Below are positions 1 to 10,900 of a DNA stretch of 57,627 bases, in pieces. The notes below the pieces were generated by a model. That model ran no database searches and was not told where the DNA came from. It saw nothing but the letters and a program-made list of their open reading frames with translations. The first letter of the stretch is position 1. Each line of letters starts with the position of its first letter. Location of the stretch: positions 1 to 57,627 of the forward strand of contig JAJDVH010000278.1 in the NCBI GenBank assembly GCA_022826185.1, given 5' to 3'. This DNA comes from Alphaproteobacteria bacterium. Its GTDB lineage: Bacteria; Pseudomonadota; Alphaproteobacteria; Bin95. Both the position numbers and the translations under genes were made by a program.

Positions 1-1
1 C

Positions 2-358
2 CTGCCCCCGGCCGACGACCCGCCCGAGCAGGTCTATGAGGACTGCCCGTGGGCCGGGCGCGACCGGACCGGCGATGCGGACTGGATCGACGACGACCGG
101 GCCGACGGCGCCGAACATGACTGGCTCTACCAGCGCCGCAACGGCTATGCCGACATCTACGACCCCTGGTCCCCGGAGGCGGTCGAGGAGCGCAGGCGGG
201 AAGAAGAAGCCCTCCGCCCCCGCGGTCCGGACGGGGACGAGGACCGGGACGAGGACGACTGGGACGATGGTGATGAACACCGGGACGACGCCCCGTACCG
301 GCAGGACGGGGACTGGTTGGACAGCGCGGAATTCGCGCCCGCCCATGACATCGCATGA
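2..358 (+). CDS. C-terminal part of an acidic protein, truncated by the window edge
   Basis: An open frame enters from the left edge and stops at TGA 356-358, giving 118 visible residues with no start. The composition is strongly hydrophilic and acidic: Asp/Glu-rich patches, an Arg/Glu run (EERRREEEALRPRG) and a D-rich run (DGDEDRDEDDWDDGDEH), with regularly spaced Trp and Tyr. No membrane segment or known motif is visible. The last residues (PAHDIA) are encoded by the first unit of a CATGACA repeat that continues past the stop. I do not recognise the family. The reading frame is believable because codon third positions are GC-rich and the peptide is biased in a consistent way; other frames here give low-complexity Thr/Arg-rich peptides. 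Confidence 0.5.
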   Translation: MPPADDPPEQVYEDCPWAGRDRTGDADWIDDDRADGAEHDWLYQRRNGYADIYDPWSPEAVEERRREEEALRPRGPDGDEDRDEDDWDDGDEHRDDAPYRQDGDWLDSAEFAPAHDIA

Positions 359-375
359 CAATTCATGACGTTTCG
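344..375. repeat. CATGACA repeat, copy 1 (three units, 10-bp phasing)
   Basis: CATGAC begins at 344, 354 and 364, exactly 10 bp apart; the last unit reads CATGACGTTTCG. The same unit, at the same spacing, recurs at 30924-30986 and 47212-47232. It overlaps the end of the upstream frame. Ten-base spacing puts all units on one face of the helix, as in arrays of protein-binding half-sites. The binding role is inference. Confidence 0.6.
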
Positions 376-667
376 CAGGGGGTCGCGGCTGCCCGGAGAG
401 GCCGCGCCCGACGGAAGCGCATGGAGCGGCAACCGGGCGACGAAAAGGGGCGCGGTGATGCGAAGGGGAGCCGACGCAGCCGCCGGCAGCGCTTCAGCAT
501 AATCGTCTTGGCCGGAACCCGACTCTGCGTTAGGGTGCGGCCTCCAGTGTGGCCTCCAGTGTTTGTAGGAGCAGGTTTGTCGCCATAGGCTCTTGCAGCA
601 CTACCATTTCAGGGTTTCGTTATGGTTCGCCCTGCCGACCCACCGCAGAGAGAGAGGAAAAATATCA
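376..667. other. Intergenic region without a convincing gene
   Basis: Open frames here are GC-driven and lack a ribosome site and family resemblance. A short direct repeat (GGCCTCCAGTGT) occurs twice near 540-562, and the sequence becomes relatively AT-richer just before the acyl carrier protein gene, where its promoter is expected. No clear -35/-10 pair was identified. Confidence 0.4.
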
Positions 668-898
668 ATGGCCTCGACGCAAGACCGTCTCAAACAGCTT
701 ATCGACGAACACCTGGACATCGGCCGGGACCCCGATTTCGACGCTCAGTTGGGTGATTCCGGGGTGTCTTCCGTGGACGCGGTCGCCTTCTTCAAGGAGG
801 TCAACCGGGAGTTCTCCCTCGCTCTGCAGGCTGAGGATTGCCTGCAGTTCAAGACGCTGGGGGAGCTTGTGACCTACATCGACGCCCGTGCCGGCTGA
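668..898 (+). CDS. Stand-alone acyl carrier protein
   Basis: The 76-residue product has the size and helical pattern of a free acyl carrier protein. The phosphopantetheine site falls in LGDSGVSSVDAVAFF: Ser35 of SSV occupies the place of the serine in the usual DSL motif, so the local sequence is atypical but the serine and the following hydrophobic helix are kept. The ATG at 668 is chosen because a purine-rich ribosome site (GAGAGAGAGGAAA) precedes it; an in-frame ATG at 593 would add 25 residues with no ACP character. A terminator follows at 955-992. The nearest partners are the alpha/beta hydrolase at 1063 and the convergent giant PKS, whose second condensing module has no ACP of its own. 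Service to that PKS is inference; a role in another acyl pathway is possible. Confidence 0.8.
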   Translation: MASTQDRLKQLIDEHLDIGRDPDFDAQLGDSGVSSVDAVAFFKEVNREFSLALQAEDCLQFKTLGELVTYIDARAG

Positions 899-954
899 AC
901 TCTTCCCGTCGATCGGGGGCGTCTGACTGTCTGCCCCTGCTGACGCACGGACGG

Positions 955-992
955 AATCAGCCGCCTCCGCGTTCGGGGGCGGCTGATTTCTT
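955..992 (+). terminator. Rho-independent terminator after the acyl carrier protein
   Basis: AATCAGCCGCC (955-965) pairs perfectly with GGCGGCTGATT (978-988), an 11-bp stem with a 12-base loop, followed by a short T-rich tail. It lies between the ACP and the hydrolase, so the hydrolase probably has its own promoter or depends on read-through. Confidence 0.75.
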
Positions 993-1062
993 GTGCGGCG
1001 CATCGCCGGCTATCGCCGATATCCGTTCCCTGCCCGAATAGCAGGAATGGGGGAAACCGACC

Positions 1063-1983
1063 TTGCCTGCCATGAAAACGGAAACCGAGTGGATAATACC
1101 CGAGCCGCTGTCGGTCTTCGAAGCACGTCTCGATGACCGCACCGTCACCACTATCCGGCAGCACGGAAATGCGTCGGGACCGCGGCTGGTTCTGAGTCAC
1201 GGCAACGGGCTTGCGGTCGATCTCTATTTTCCGTTCTGGTCATTGTTCGCTGACGATTACGAACTGATCGTCTACGACATCAGGAACCATGGCTGGAATG
1301 GCGCCGATCGGCTGAGCGACCACAATATTCCCACCCTGATTCACGACCATGACCTCATTCTTGACACGGTTGACCGCGTCTATGGGAACAAGCCGACGGT
1401 TGGCGTCTTTCATTCCCTTTCCACGATCATCCCTCTTCTTTCGTTCTCCAGACTCTACTCGGCTCTGGTTCTGTTCGACCCGCCGCTCTGCAAGCCCGGC
1501 GCGAGCCAGGTCGAGCTCCATTCGGCTGCCGAGCAGATGGCCAGGAGGATTCGGAATCGAGGAGACCGGTTCAAGACAAGAGAAGAGTTTTCCGACTTTC
1601 TTCAGTACATCCCGACCTTCTCGCGGGTCGTTCCCGGCGTGCGGGAACTCATGGCGGAGACCACGCTTCGGCCGGCTGAAGACGGGGAAGGGTACGAGCT
1701 TCGGTGCCCGCCCGACTACGAAGCGCAGTTGATGGACTATGCGAGAAGTTTCTTTCCGCTTATCGATCTGGACTTTGTCCCCTGTCCGATCAAGATTATC
1801 GGGGCCGATCCGACCCTTCCCTATTCATACTTGCCGACCCTGGACTCGTCCCTGCAATTTAGCGACGTGGTCAAGGTAGACTATGATTTCATTCCCGATG
1901 CGACGCATTTCCTCCAGCTCGAAAAGCCGCGGGAATGCGCCGCAATAGTCCGCGAGTTTCTTGACCGGAACGAACTGTCCTAG
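1063..1983 (+). CDS. Alpha/beta hydrolase, possible acyl-releasing enzyme of the PKS locus
   Basis: This is an alpha/beta-hydrolase fold protein of about 306 residues. SHGNG (residues 45-49) gives the oxyanion-hole HG, GVFHSLS (114-120) is the nucleophile elbow with Ser118, and DATHFLQLEKP near the C-terminus supplies the catalytic His. The elbow ends in Ser rather than the usual Gly (G-x-S-x-G), a mild departure. The TTG at 1063 has GGGGGAAA at good distance; an ATG at 1072 three codons later is the alternative. The gene ends at TAG 1981-1983, sharing CTAG with the stop of the convergent PKS. There is no thioesterase domain in the PKS, so a release or editing role is a reasonable inference. 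Substrate cannot be read from sequence. Confidence 0.75.
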   Translation: MPAMKTETEWIIPEPLSVFEARLDDRTVTTIRQHGNASGPRLVLSHGNGLAVDLYFPFWSLFADDYELIVYDIRNHGWNGADRLSDHNIPTLIHDHDLILDTVDRVYGNKPTVGVFHSLSTIIPLLSFSRLYSALVLFDPPLCKPGASQVELHSAAEQMARRIRNRGDRFKTREEFSDFLQYIPTFSRVVPGVRELMAETTLRPAEDGEGYELRCPPDYEAQLMDYARSFFPLIDLDFVPCPIKIIGADPTLPYSYLPTLDSSLQFSDVVKVDYDFIPDATHFLQLEKPRECAAIVREFLDRNELS

Positions 1984-4900
1984 CCCGGAGCCGCCCGGTC
2001 CTGGAACCTGATCCAGTGGCGTCGGCGCTCGAACGGGTAGTCCGGCAGCGAAGTCCGGCGGCGGCTTTCGCCCGCGAAGAGCCCCGCGAAGGACAAGGCG
2101 AGCCCCGCCTCATAGGCCCTGGCGACCGCGCCCGCGAAGCCGTCGTCGCCCAGGCTGGCCAGAACCACCGGCAGGCGGGCGCTGCCGTTCGCGTCCGGGG
2201 CCCCGCCAGACCCTGTCCCCGGTGCGGCGCCCGGGCCGATCTCGACTATCACGCCGGCGCCGGCCGCGGCCAGCGTACCGACGCAGTTGTCGGAGGGTTC
2301 CGTTCCGGTCGCCGCGCGCTGGCGCCAATACGCCCCGTCCCGTAGCTCATCGGGCCCGAGCGCGCGGCCCGACACGCTGTTGATCAGTGTCAGGCGCGGC
2401 GGGTTCACCGCGATTTCGGCTTGTTCGCCGCCGGGATCGTCGAGGCCGGCAGCCAGGAGCAAGCCATCCTCAAGCCCAAGCACGCCGGCGGCCTGCGCGG
2501 CCGCAAGCTCTCCTGCCCCGTGACCGAGCACGATGCTCGGCTGCACGCCGACGCTCGACCAGAGCGCCGTGAGCGCGCATTCGAGCGCGTAGGCCGCGGA
2601 CCGCTCCCACTGCGGCCGGGCCGGATCTCCCTCCGGGCCCGACCGGCCGAACATCGCGTCCAGCAGCGAGGCGCCGCGCGCGTCGCGAAGCGCCTCATCG
2701 CAACGGTCGAGGACCGCCCGCACGACCGGCTCGCTCCTGTACAACGCCTCACCCGTTCCGGCCCATCCGTTTCCGTGGCCGGCATAGGCGAAAGCAACGG
2801 CTCCCGCCGGCGTCGTCGGTTCGAATCCCTTGCCGGCTTCCGCGAGCGCCCGCAGGCCCCCGCGCAGCGCCTCGCAATCGGCGAACACCAGGGCCGCGCG
2901 GTGGTCGAAGTGACTCCGTCCCGTGCCGGCGGTCCACGCTATGTCGGACAGCGCCGCATCGGACGCCGCCTCTTCCGATGCAAGCACTGACTGGCGTTGG
3001 TCGAGCCATGCAAGATAACGGTCCGCCAGCTTCCGGAGCGATGCATCGGACTTGCCGGAGAGCGGCAGAATCCGCGTTGCGCGCGCAACAAGGCCGTCGT
3101 CCGCCTGCAGCGGCTCCGCGGCGGCATCCATCGGCGGGACGCAGACCGGTCGCGGCGCGCCATCCGGACCGGGCCGGTCGTTTTCCGGATCGCCGTATCC
3201 CTCCACCACGACATGCGCGTTCGTTCCCGAAATTCCGAAGGCGCTGACCCCGGCCCGCAGCGGACGGTCCGGCCGGCGCGGCCAGTCCGTTGCCTCGGAC
3301 ACCACCTTCACGGGCAGCCGGTCCCAGTCCAGATGCGGGTTCGGGTCCCGAAAATGCAGATGCTTCGGGATCACGCCATGGCGCATGGCCAGGACAACCT
3401 TGATCAGCGAGGCGATTCCCGCGGCCGATTCGAGGTGCCCTATATTGGTCTTGACCGAACCGATCAGCAGCGGGCGGTCCTTCTCGCGTCCCCTGCCGTA
3501 AACCGCCGCCGCGGCCTGCACCTCGATCGGGTCGCCCAGAGCCGATCCCGCCCCGTGCGCCTCCAGATAGTCGATGTCCGAGGGAGGAACGCCCGCCTGG
3601 GACAGCGCGTCGTCGATCACCCGTTCCTGTGCGGGGCCGTTCGGCACCGTCGGGCCCGCGCTCACCCCGTTCTGGTTGACCGCCGCCCCCCGGATCACCG
3701 CCCAGATGCGGTCGCCGTCGGCCTCCGCCTCGTCCAGGCGCTTGAGGACCACCATCCCGCAGCCCTCGCTTCTCACGAAGCCGTCCGCCGCAGCGTCGAA
3801 GGTCTTGCACCGACCCTCCCGGGACAACATCCCCAGCTCCGCCATTTCCCGGGTCAGACCGGGCGAGAGGACCGCGTTGACGCCGCCGACCAGGGCGAGG
3901 TCCACCTCTCCGTCCCGCAGGGCAGCGACCGCCTGCTGCACCGTGACCAGCGACGCCGCGCAGTTGAGCATCACCGGCATCGCCGGCCCGGTGAGCCCCA
4001 GTTTGAAAGCGACGCCGCCGACCGCCATGCTGCTTGCCGTGCCGAGATAGTTGAGGCCTTCGCCGCCCGCCGTCATCATCAGATCGCGGTATTCGCTGGT
4101 CGCGATGCCTGCATAGACCCCCGTTCGGCTGCCCTTCAGCCCCTCCGGGTCGATCCCCGCATCCTCGAGCGCACGCCAGCTCGTCTCCAGCAGAAGCCGT
4201 TGCTGCGGATCCATCATGCGGGCGCCGATCGGCGTCATGCCGAAGAAGCGTGCGTCGAAACGGTCGATCTCGTCGACGTAACCGCCTTGCCTCCAGGCGC
4301 CATCCCCGGCCTCCGGGTCGCCGGCTATTCCGGTCCAGGAGCCGTTGTCCCGCCGCGCGTTCGTCACCGCGTCGTGGCCGGCTTCAAGCTGGCGCCAGAA
4401 TGCGGCGATATCCGGAGCGCCGGGAAGCCGGCAGGCCATACCCACAATCGCGAGTCCATCGTCCCCGCTCCGCACCGGCGGTCGCGGGGCCGGGTCGGGC
4501 TGGGCCGGAGCGGCGGATTCCAGTTCGGCCCCGCCGAGCACGTCCGCCAGATGGCGAGCGAGATCGGAGATGGTCGGGAAGTCGAACACGAGCGTGTTCG
4601 GCGCCACGTAGCTGTCGGAAAAGGCCCGGTTGAGGCGATTCCGCAGCTCGACCGCCATCAGGGAGTCCATTCCCAGATCGAAGAACCCTACCGCGGCGGC
4701 CGGCGCCGAAGGCAGCCTCAGCACCGCCTGCACTTCCCGCTGCAGGAAGGACACCAGAAGGTCCTCGCGTCCCGCCGCCGGTGTCGCGGCGAGTTGAGCC
4801 AGCAGGTCTTCCGACGAGGAGGAATCGTCGCCATCGTCCGCAGCGACGGTGAGCAGTTCCTCCAGGACGGACGGACGGCTTGCGAGGGAGTCTCCGAATA

Positions 4901-7900
4901 CCGGCCAATCGACCGCGGCCACCACCGCGTTGGCCGCATCCTGCCGCAGCAGGCGCTCCAATACCCTGAAGCCCTGCTCCGGGGTGAACCAGCCGGTGCC
5001 GGATGCTTCCCGCCGCCCGGCGATCCGTTCCCGCTGTTCCTCCGCCTCGCCCAGCTCCGACCAGGCGCCCCAGGCGATGGCCTGCCCCGGCAGCCCGAGC
5101 GCGCGCCGGTGGGCGGCAAGCTGGTCGAGGAAGGTATTGGCCGCCGCATGGTTGGCCTGGCCGGGATTGCCCAGTATCCCCGCGACGCTCGAGAACAGGA
5201 CGAACATGTCCAGGTCCCGGTCCGCCGTGGCCCGGTGCAGGTGCCAGGCCCCCAGCATCTTCGGCCACAGGACGGTTTCGAAGCTCTCCCAGCTCTGGTT
5301 TCCAAGAGCGGCGTCCGACAGCACGCCGACGCTGTGGATCACGCCGGCAAGCGGCGGCAGGGCTTCATCGATCCGCACCATCATGGCATCGAGCGCATCC
5401 GTGTCCGTCACGTCGGCAAGCTCGACCTCGATCCTGAACCCTCGGGCGCGCAACGCCTCGATTGCCTTTTCCGCCGCCTCGTCCGGCGGCCTGCGGCCGT
5501 TCAGCACGACCGTTCCGGCGCCGTATTCCGCAAGCCATTCCGCAAGGGCGCAGCCGATTCCGCCCAGGCCGCCTGTCACCAGATAGGTGCGATCCTCCCG
5601 CAGCCGGCCCGTCTCGATCGGAGACATTGCGAGCACTATCTTGCCGATATGCCGCGCAGCCCGCATGTAGCCCATCGCGGCGCCCGTCTCCGCGAGCGGC
5701 CACCTGGTGTGCATGAGCGGCGCAAGCTCACCGGTTTCGATTCGAGCCAGCACCTCTTTCAGGGCTCTTCCCGGTCCCGCCGGATCCTCCAGCTTCAGCT
5801 GGTAGAGATCGAGGATCGAATAGGCGACATCGGGCCGAAGCGCCGTCATCTCTTCCTCGCTCAGTATGTCCCGCCTGGCGAGCTCCACGAAGCGGCCGCC
5901 CTGCGCAAGGCAGGAGAGACTCGCGTCAATGAAACCTTCGCCCGTCAGGCTGTTGAGCACCACGTCGATCCCGGCGCCGTCAGTGGCCTCGAGGATTTCC
6001 CGGCCGAACGCGGTGGAGCGGCTGTCGAACACATGCTGCACGCCGAGCGAACGCAGATAGGCCTGCTTGGGCGCGCTCGCCGTGGCGAACACCTCCGCGC
6101 CCGCCGCCTGCGCCAGCTGGATCGCCGCAAGTCCCACGCCGCCCGCGCCGGCATGGATCAGGACCTGGTCGCCGGCCTTCAGCCCGGCAAGCTCGTAGGA
6201 CAGCACGCATGTCACGAACACCGAAGGGATCGTGGCGAGCGCCGCTGCCGACACGCCCGGCGGCGCGAGCGCCACCAATTCTTCGTGCGTCACCACCTCC
6301 GGTCCGAACGTGCCGAACGCGAAGCCGGCCACACGGTCGCCCACCGAGACGCCGGTTACCTCGGAACCCGTTTCGATGATCCGGCCGCAGAATTCCTCGC
6401 CGAGCAGCCCTTCTTCGACCAGGCCCATCGCCCGGAACACGTCGAGGAAGTTGAGCCCGCAGGTCTCGACCGCGGCGCGCACCTCGTTCGCCTCCAGGCT
6501 GCGCGTCGTCACCGGCTGCACCTGCAGGGCCTCGATCGCTCCTCCCTCGTCGGGCGCCAGCACCCAGTCCGTTTCCTCCGGCAGGGCAAGACGGTCCGTG
6601 CCGGCTGCGGCCCGGACGAGCCGGGCCGACCGGCGGCGTCCCTGGCGGTACGCAATGTGGTTCTCGGAATCCGCGAACAGCAATTCCTCCGGGAGAACGG
6701 CCTGCGGCTCCGAAGCCTCGGGGTCGAGGTCGAGCATCCTCGGTTGAAGCTGGGGCGCCTCGCGCGCCATCACCCTGCCGAGGCCCCAAAGGGTGGCGCC
6801 GGCCAGTTGCCCGGTTCGCTCACGTTCCAGCACCTGCGCGCCGCGCGTGACGAACCACACGCCCTTCTCGGGCACCGCGTCCGCATCCGCGATGCCCTGC
6901 ACGAGCGCGAGTGCGCTTGCCGTCGCCCGCCTTGTATCCGCGGCCATGTCCGCGGTCGTCGCGTCGGCTCCACAGCCGTCCTGCGCGGCGAGGTGCACGA
7001 CGCCGGCGAGCGGCGCATCCGCAGGCAGGCCTTCCATGAGCGCTTGCCAGGACTCGCGCCCTTCCATCCGGACCGTTGCCGAAACGATTCCCGCTTCGGT
7101 CTCGCCCGCCGCGCCCGGACCCTCCGGGTTGTCGCTGGCCAGCACCACCCGCTGGTTCTGCGCCGCCAGCTGCTCCGCCAGCGCCGCCGCCATACCGCCG
7201 CGGTCGGCCGCCAGCACCCAGACGCCCTCCGGCAGGGTGATTTCCGCCGGACCCTGCGCCACGATCACGCCCCGGTCCGGCAATCCGGCCACTTCCGAGC
7301 TATCGATGCCGAGCACTTCGGACTCCGCGAACCCGGTGTCGGCGAGCGCCCGGCGCCAGACATCGGGTCCGGCGAGGGCATGGCCCGTGCGGTACTGGTC
7401 AGCGAAGCGCCACCATCCGTCGAGCTGGCCGAATATCAGATCCATCCAGCCCCTGCCGCGCTGGTTTTCCAGCGCCACCAGCAGCCCCGACGGAGCAAGA
7501 AGCGCCCGGCAATGGCCAAGCGTCTCGTCCAGATAGCGTGTGGCGTGCAGCACGTTGGCCGCGATTATCATATCGAAAGCGTGGGGCTCGAAGCCCTGGT
7601 CGATGGGGTCCTTCTCGATATCGAGCACCCGGTAGTCGATCGGACCGCCTGCATCGCTGAAGCGCGATTCCGCCTCCGCGAAAAAGCCGGCGGAGATGTC
7701 GGTGTAGGTATAGTCGAACCCGCCGGCCGACAGCTCGGGCAGGATGTATTCGGTCGCAGAGCCGATGCCTGCGCCCACCTCCAGCACGCGCAGCCGCCGT
7801 CCTCCCGGCAATTCTTCCACCAGAGTCCGGAACACCTCGCCCAGCATGCGGTTCGCCGCCCGCCAGACCGGCGCACGCCGATAGAGATCGCCGGCCTGAG

Positions 7901-10900
7901 GTTCCGCATCGCCGAACAGCAGCGACAGCGGGTCCTCTTCGCCGCGAAGCACCGCGGGCAGAGCGCCTGCACAGCGCCGGAACAGCCCTATTTCGTTCGC
8001 GGCGTGCGGGAAGCGTTCGATCGTCTCGACCAGGAACGCCTCGCGATCGTCCGGCATGTCGTCCGGCAGCGGATCGCCGGCGCCGACCGCAACTGCGAAG
8101 CCTTCGCCTTTCGCCTGCAGCACGCCCGAGCGGGCCAGGATCTCAAGTATCCGCCGGAACAGATGCGCGTGCTCGGGCAGAACCTCGAGGCGTTCGCGCA
8201 ACTCTTCCGGATCGGCGGGCGAGCCGGCCTTGCGCTCCCACCCCAGCGTTTCCAGGGCCGCGAGCGCGTAGGACCACGACGCCCGCTCCATGACGCCTTG
8301 AAGATCGACCTCGTCCCTGACCTCGACTTCCTCATCGGCCAGATATCGAGAGAAAGGCTGCGAGCGGGATGCTGCAGCCGACGGACTCGGCAGGAAGTCG
8401 GCCGGCAGCATGCCCGGCGGCAAGGCGCTGTCACGCCATACGATTTCGTAGAGAAGGTCGTCGATTCCTTCCACGGCGGAGAGCAACGCCGCCCGCGTGG
8501 CCCGCTTCACCGTGAATCCGGTCAATTCGGCGACGAGCGTTCCTTCGGGTTCGTAAAGGCCCATATCCGCCGCCCAGACCTCGGGAACGCCGCCACGCTC
8601 CGCATCTGCCGCCGCGTTTTCCGGGCTTTCCCTCAATCGCACGTGGCAGACCAGCCGTTCCGGCAAACGGCCCGCCAGCCACAGCCGCTCCCACGCGAAC
8701 GGGAGATAGGTGACCCCCTCTTCATCGCCGTCGGGATCGCGCGCCGCGCCGAAGGCCTGGAAGCAGCCGTCCAGCACGAGGGGATGGATGTCGAGCGGAT
8801 TGCCGTCCAGGCCGGCAGGGAGGGCTACCTCGGCGACCGCCTCGCCTGCGCCGGCCCAAAGCGCGCTCAACGTGCGGAAGGACGGGCCGAGATCGATCCC
8901 GACGGCAGCCTTGGCGCGGTAGTAGGCCGCGAGGTCCACCGGGGAAAGCCCGGCTTTCAGCCCCTCGATATCGAGCCGCGAGGCCTGCTGCGCCGGACGG
9001 GAGGCGCCTGCCGAGACCTGGCCTTCCGCGTGGAGCGTCCAGCTGTCTTCGGCCTCGCTCCGGCTGAGGATGCGGACCCGGCGGGATGCGCTGTCTTCGG
9101 CCTCGGTGACCAGAACCTGCATTCGCCGGCCCGTGTCCGCGGATCCGTCTTCCGAGTCGTCGTCGGGGAAGACCAGGGCGCTCTGCATCTGGAAGTCCTC
9201 GACGGTCGCCCCTTCCGCCCCCTCTGCAAAGGCGGCCGATACGGCCATGGCGCCGTAGAGCGCGCCCGGCGCGATCAACCGGCCGAACACTCGATGGTCG
9301 GCGAGCCACGCCGGGTCGGAGGGAAAGACTTCCGTGTCGAAGGCGATCTCCCCGCTCGCAGATTCGTGCCGCGCGCCCAGCAACGGGTGGCCGGTGCCCG
9401 GCCGCCGCCGCTTGGGCGCTTCGACCCAGTAGCGCTCGCGCTGGAAGGGATAGCCCGGCAGCGCGATCCGGCGCCGCGCCTCGCCGGCGAAGAGTCCGTC
9501 GAAGCGAACCGGCAATCCGGCCGCGTAGACGCCGGCGACGGCCTCCACGAAACCGCCACCGGAGCCCGGCGCCGGCGGCTCTTCGCCTCTCGACGGCCGC
9601 CGGAGGCTCGACACGACCGCCGGCTCCGCGGTTCCGCCGGGCCATGCCAGCGAGACCATCGGCCCGAGCACCGCATGCGGACCGATCTCCACGACCGCGT
9701 CCACGCCCAGTTCCGCCAAGGTCTCGACGCAGGCGCGGAATGCCACCGGCGCGCGCATCTGCCGGCGCCAGTAGGCCGCGTCCAGGGCCTCGTCCGTACC
9801 GATCGCGCGCCCGCTGAGATTGCTGACGAATGGCAGAGACGGCGCTTTCAGGGGAAGCTGCGAGAGGGCTGTCTCCAGATCGTCCAGCGCGGGCTCGATC
9901 ATGGCGCTGTGGTAGGCGGGGCTCCTGCGCAGCCGTGCAACCCGGATGCCGTCCGCCTCCAGCCGCTCAAGAAGCGCTGCAATTTCCTTCGCGGGGCCGC
10001 TGATGGCCTGGTGCGCCCCGTTGTCGGCAGCGATGCAGAGTCCGATGCCCTGCGACGCCGCATTGTGCCGGTCCAGCGCTTCCGAGACGCGCGCGGGCGG
10101 CGCGAATACCGCCGCCATCGCGCCCTCGCCGGGCAAGGCGCCGACCAGCGCACCGCGCACCGCGGCGAGGCGCAAACCGTCTTCCAGGCCGAACGCGCCC
10201 GCAGCGTGCGCCGCCGCGATCTCGCCCAGGCTGTGTCCGAGCACCACATCCGGCTGGATTCCGAGGCTCGACCACAGCGCGGTGAGGGCGCATTCGAGCG
10301 CATAGATCGCGGGTTGCTTCCACTGCGGATCGTCCAGATCGCCCGCAGCAGGGTCCCGGCCGAACATCACGTCCAGCAGCGAGGCGCCGCGTTCTTTCCG
10401 GAGTATGTCGTCGCACCGGTCGAGCACCGCGCGCACCACCGGCTCGCTGTCGTAAAGGGCCGCCCCCATGCCCGGCCACTGGCTGGCCTGTCCGGTATAG
10501 ACAAAAGCCACGGTCGCAGCCTTGCGCAACGCCGGCCTCTCGTCCGTCCCGGCGATGGCTCGCAAGCCCTCGCGCAGCGACTCCGCGTCCCGGAACGCCA
10601 CACCCGCCCGGTGGTCGAAGTGGCTCCGGCCGATGCCGGCCGACCAGGCCATGTCGGACAGCAGGGGATCGGACGCCGCACCGTCGGCCGCAAGCGTCGT
10701 CTCCTGTTGGTCGAGCCATCCGAGATAGCGGCCCGCCAGGTCGCGCAACGCCGCCCCGGACTTCCCGGAGAGCGGGAGCAGGCGCGCGGTGCGCGGGGAA
10801 AGTCCGTCTTTCGACTGCGGCGGCGAGTCCGGTACCGGCAATGAAGCGGAGACCGGCCTGGGAGCGCCGGCGATCCAGCCGTTTCCATCGCGGCCCGACG

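Noticed and set aside
2997-10844. An open frame of 2615 codons on the plus strand, antisense to the PKS
   Set aside because: It mirrors the codon phase of the very GC-rich PKS gene, is low in hydrophobic residues and rich in Arg, His and Pro, has no ribosome site and no domain. The minus-strand frame carries a full PKS domain set.
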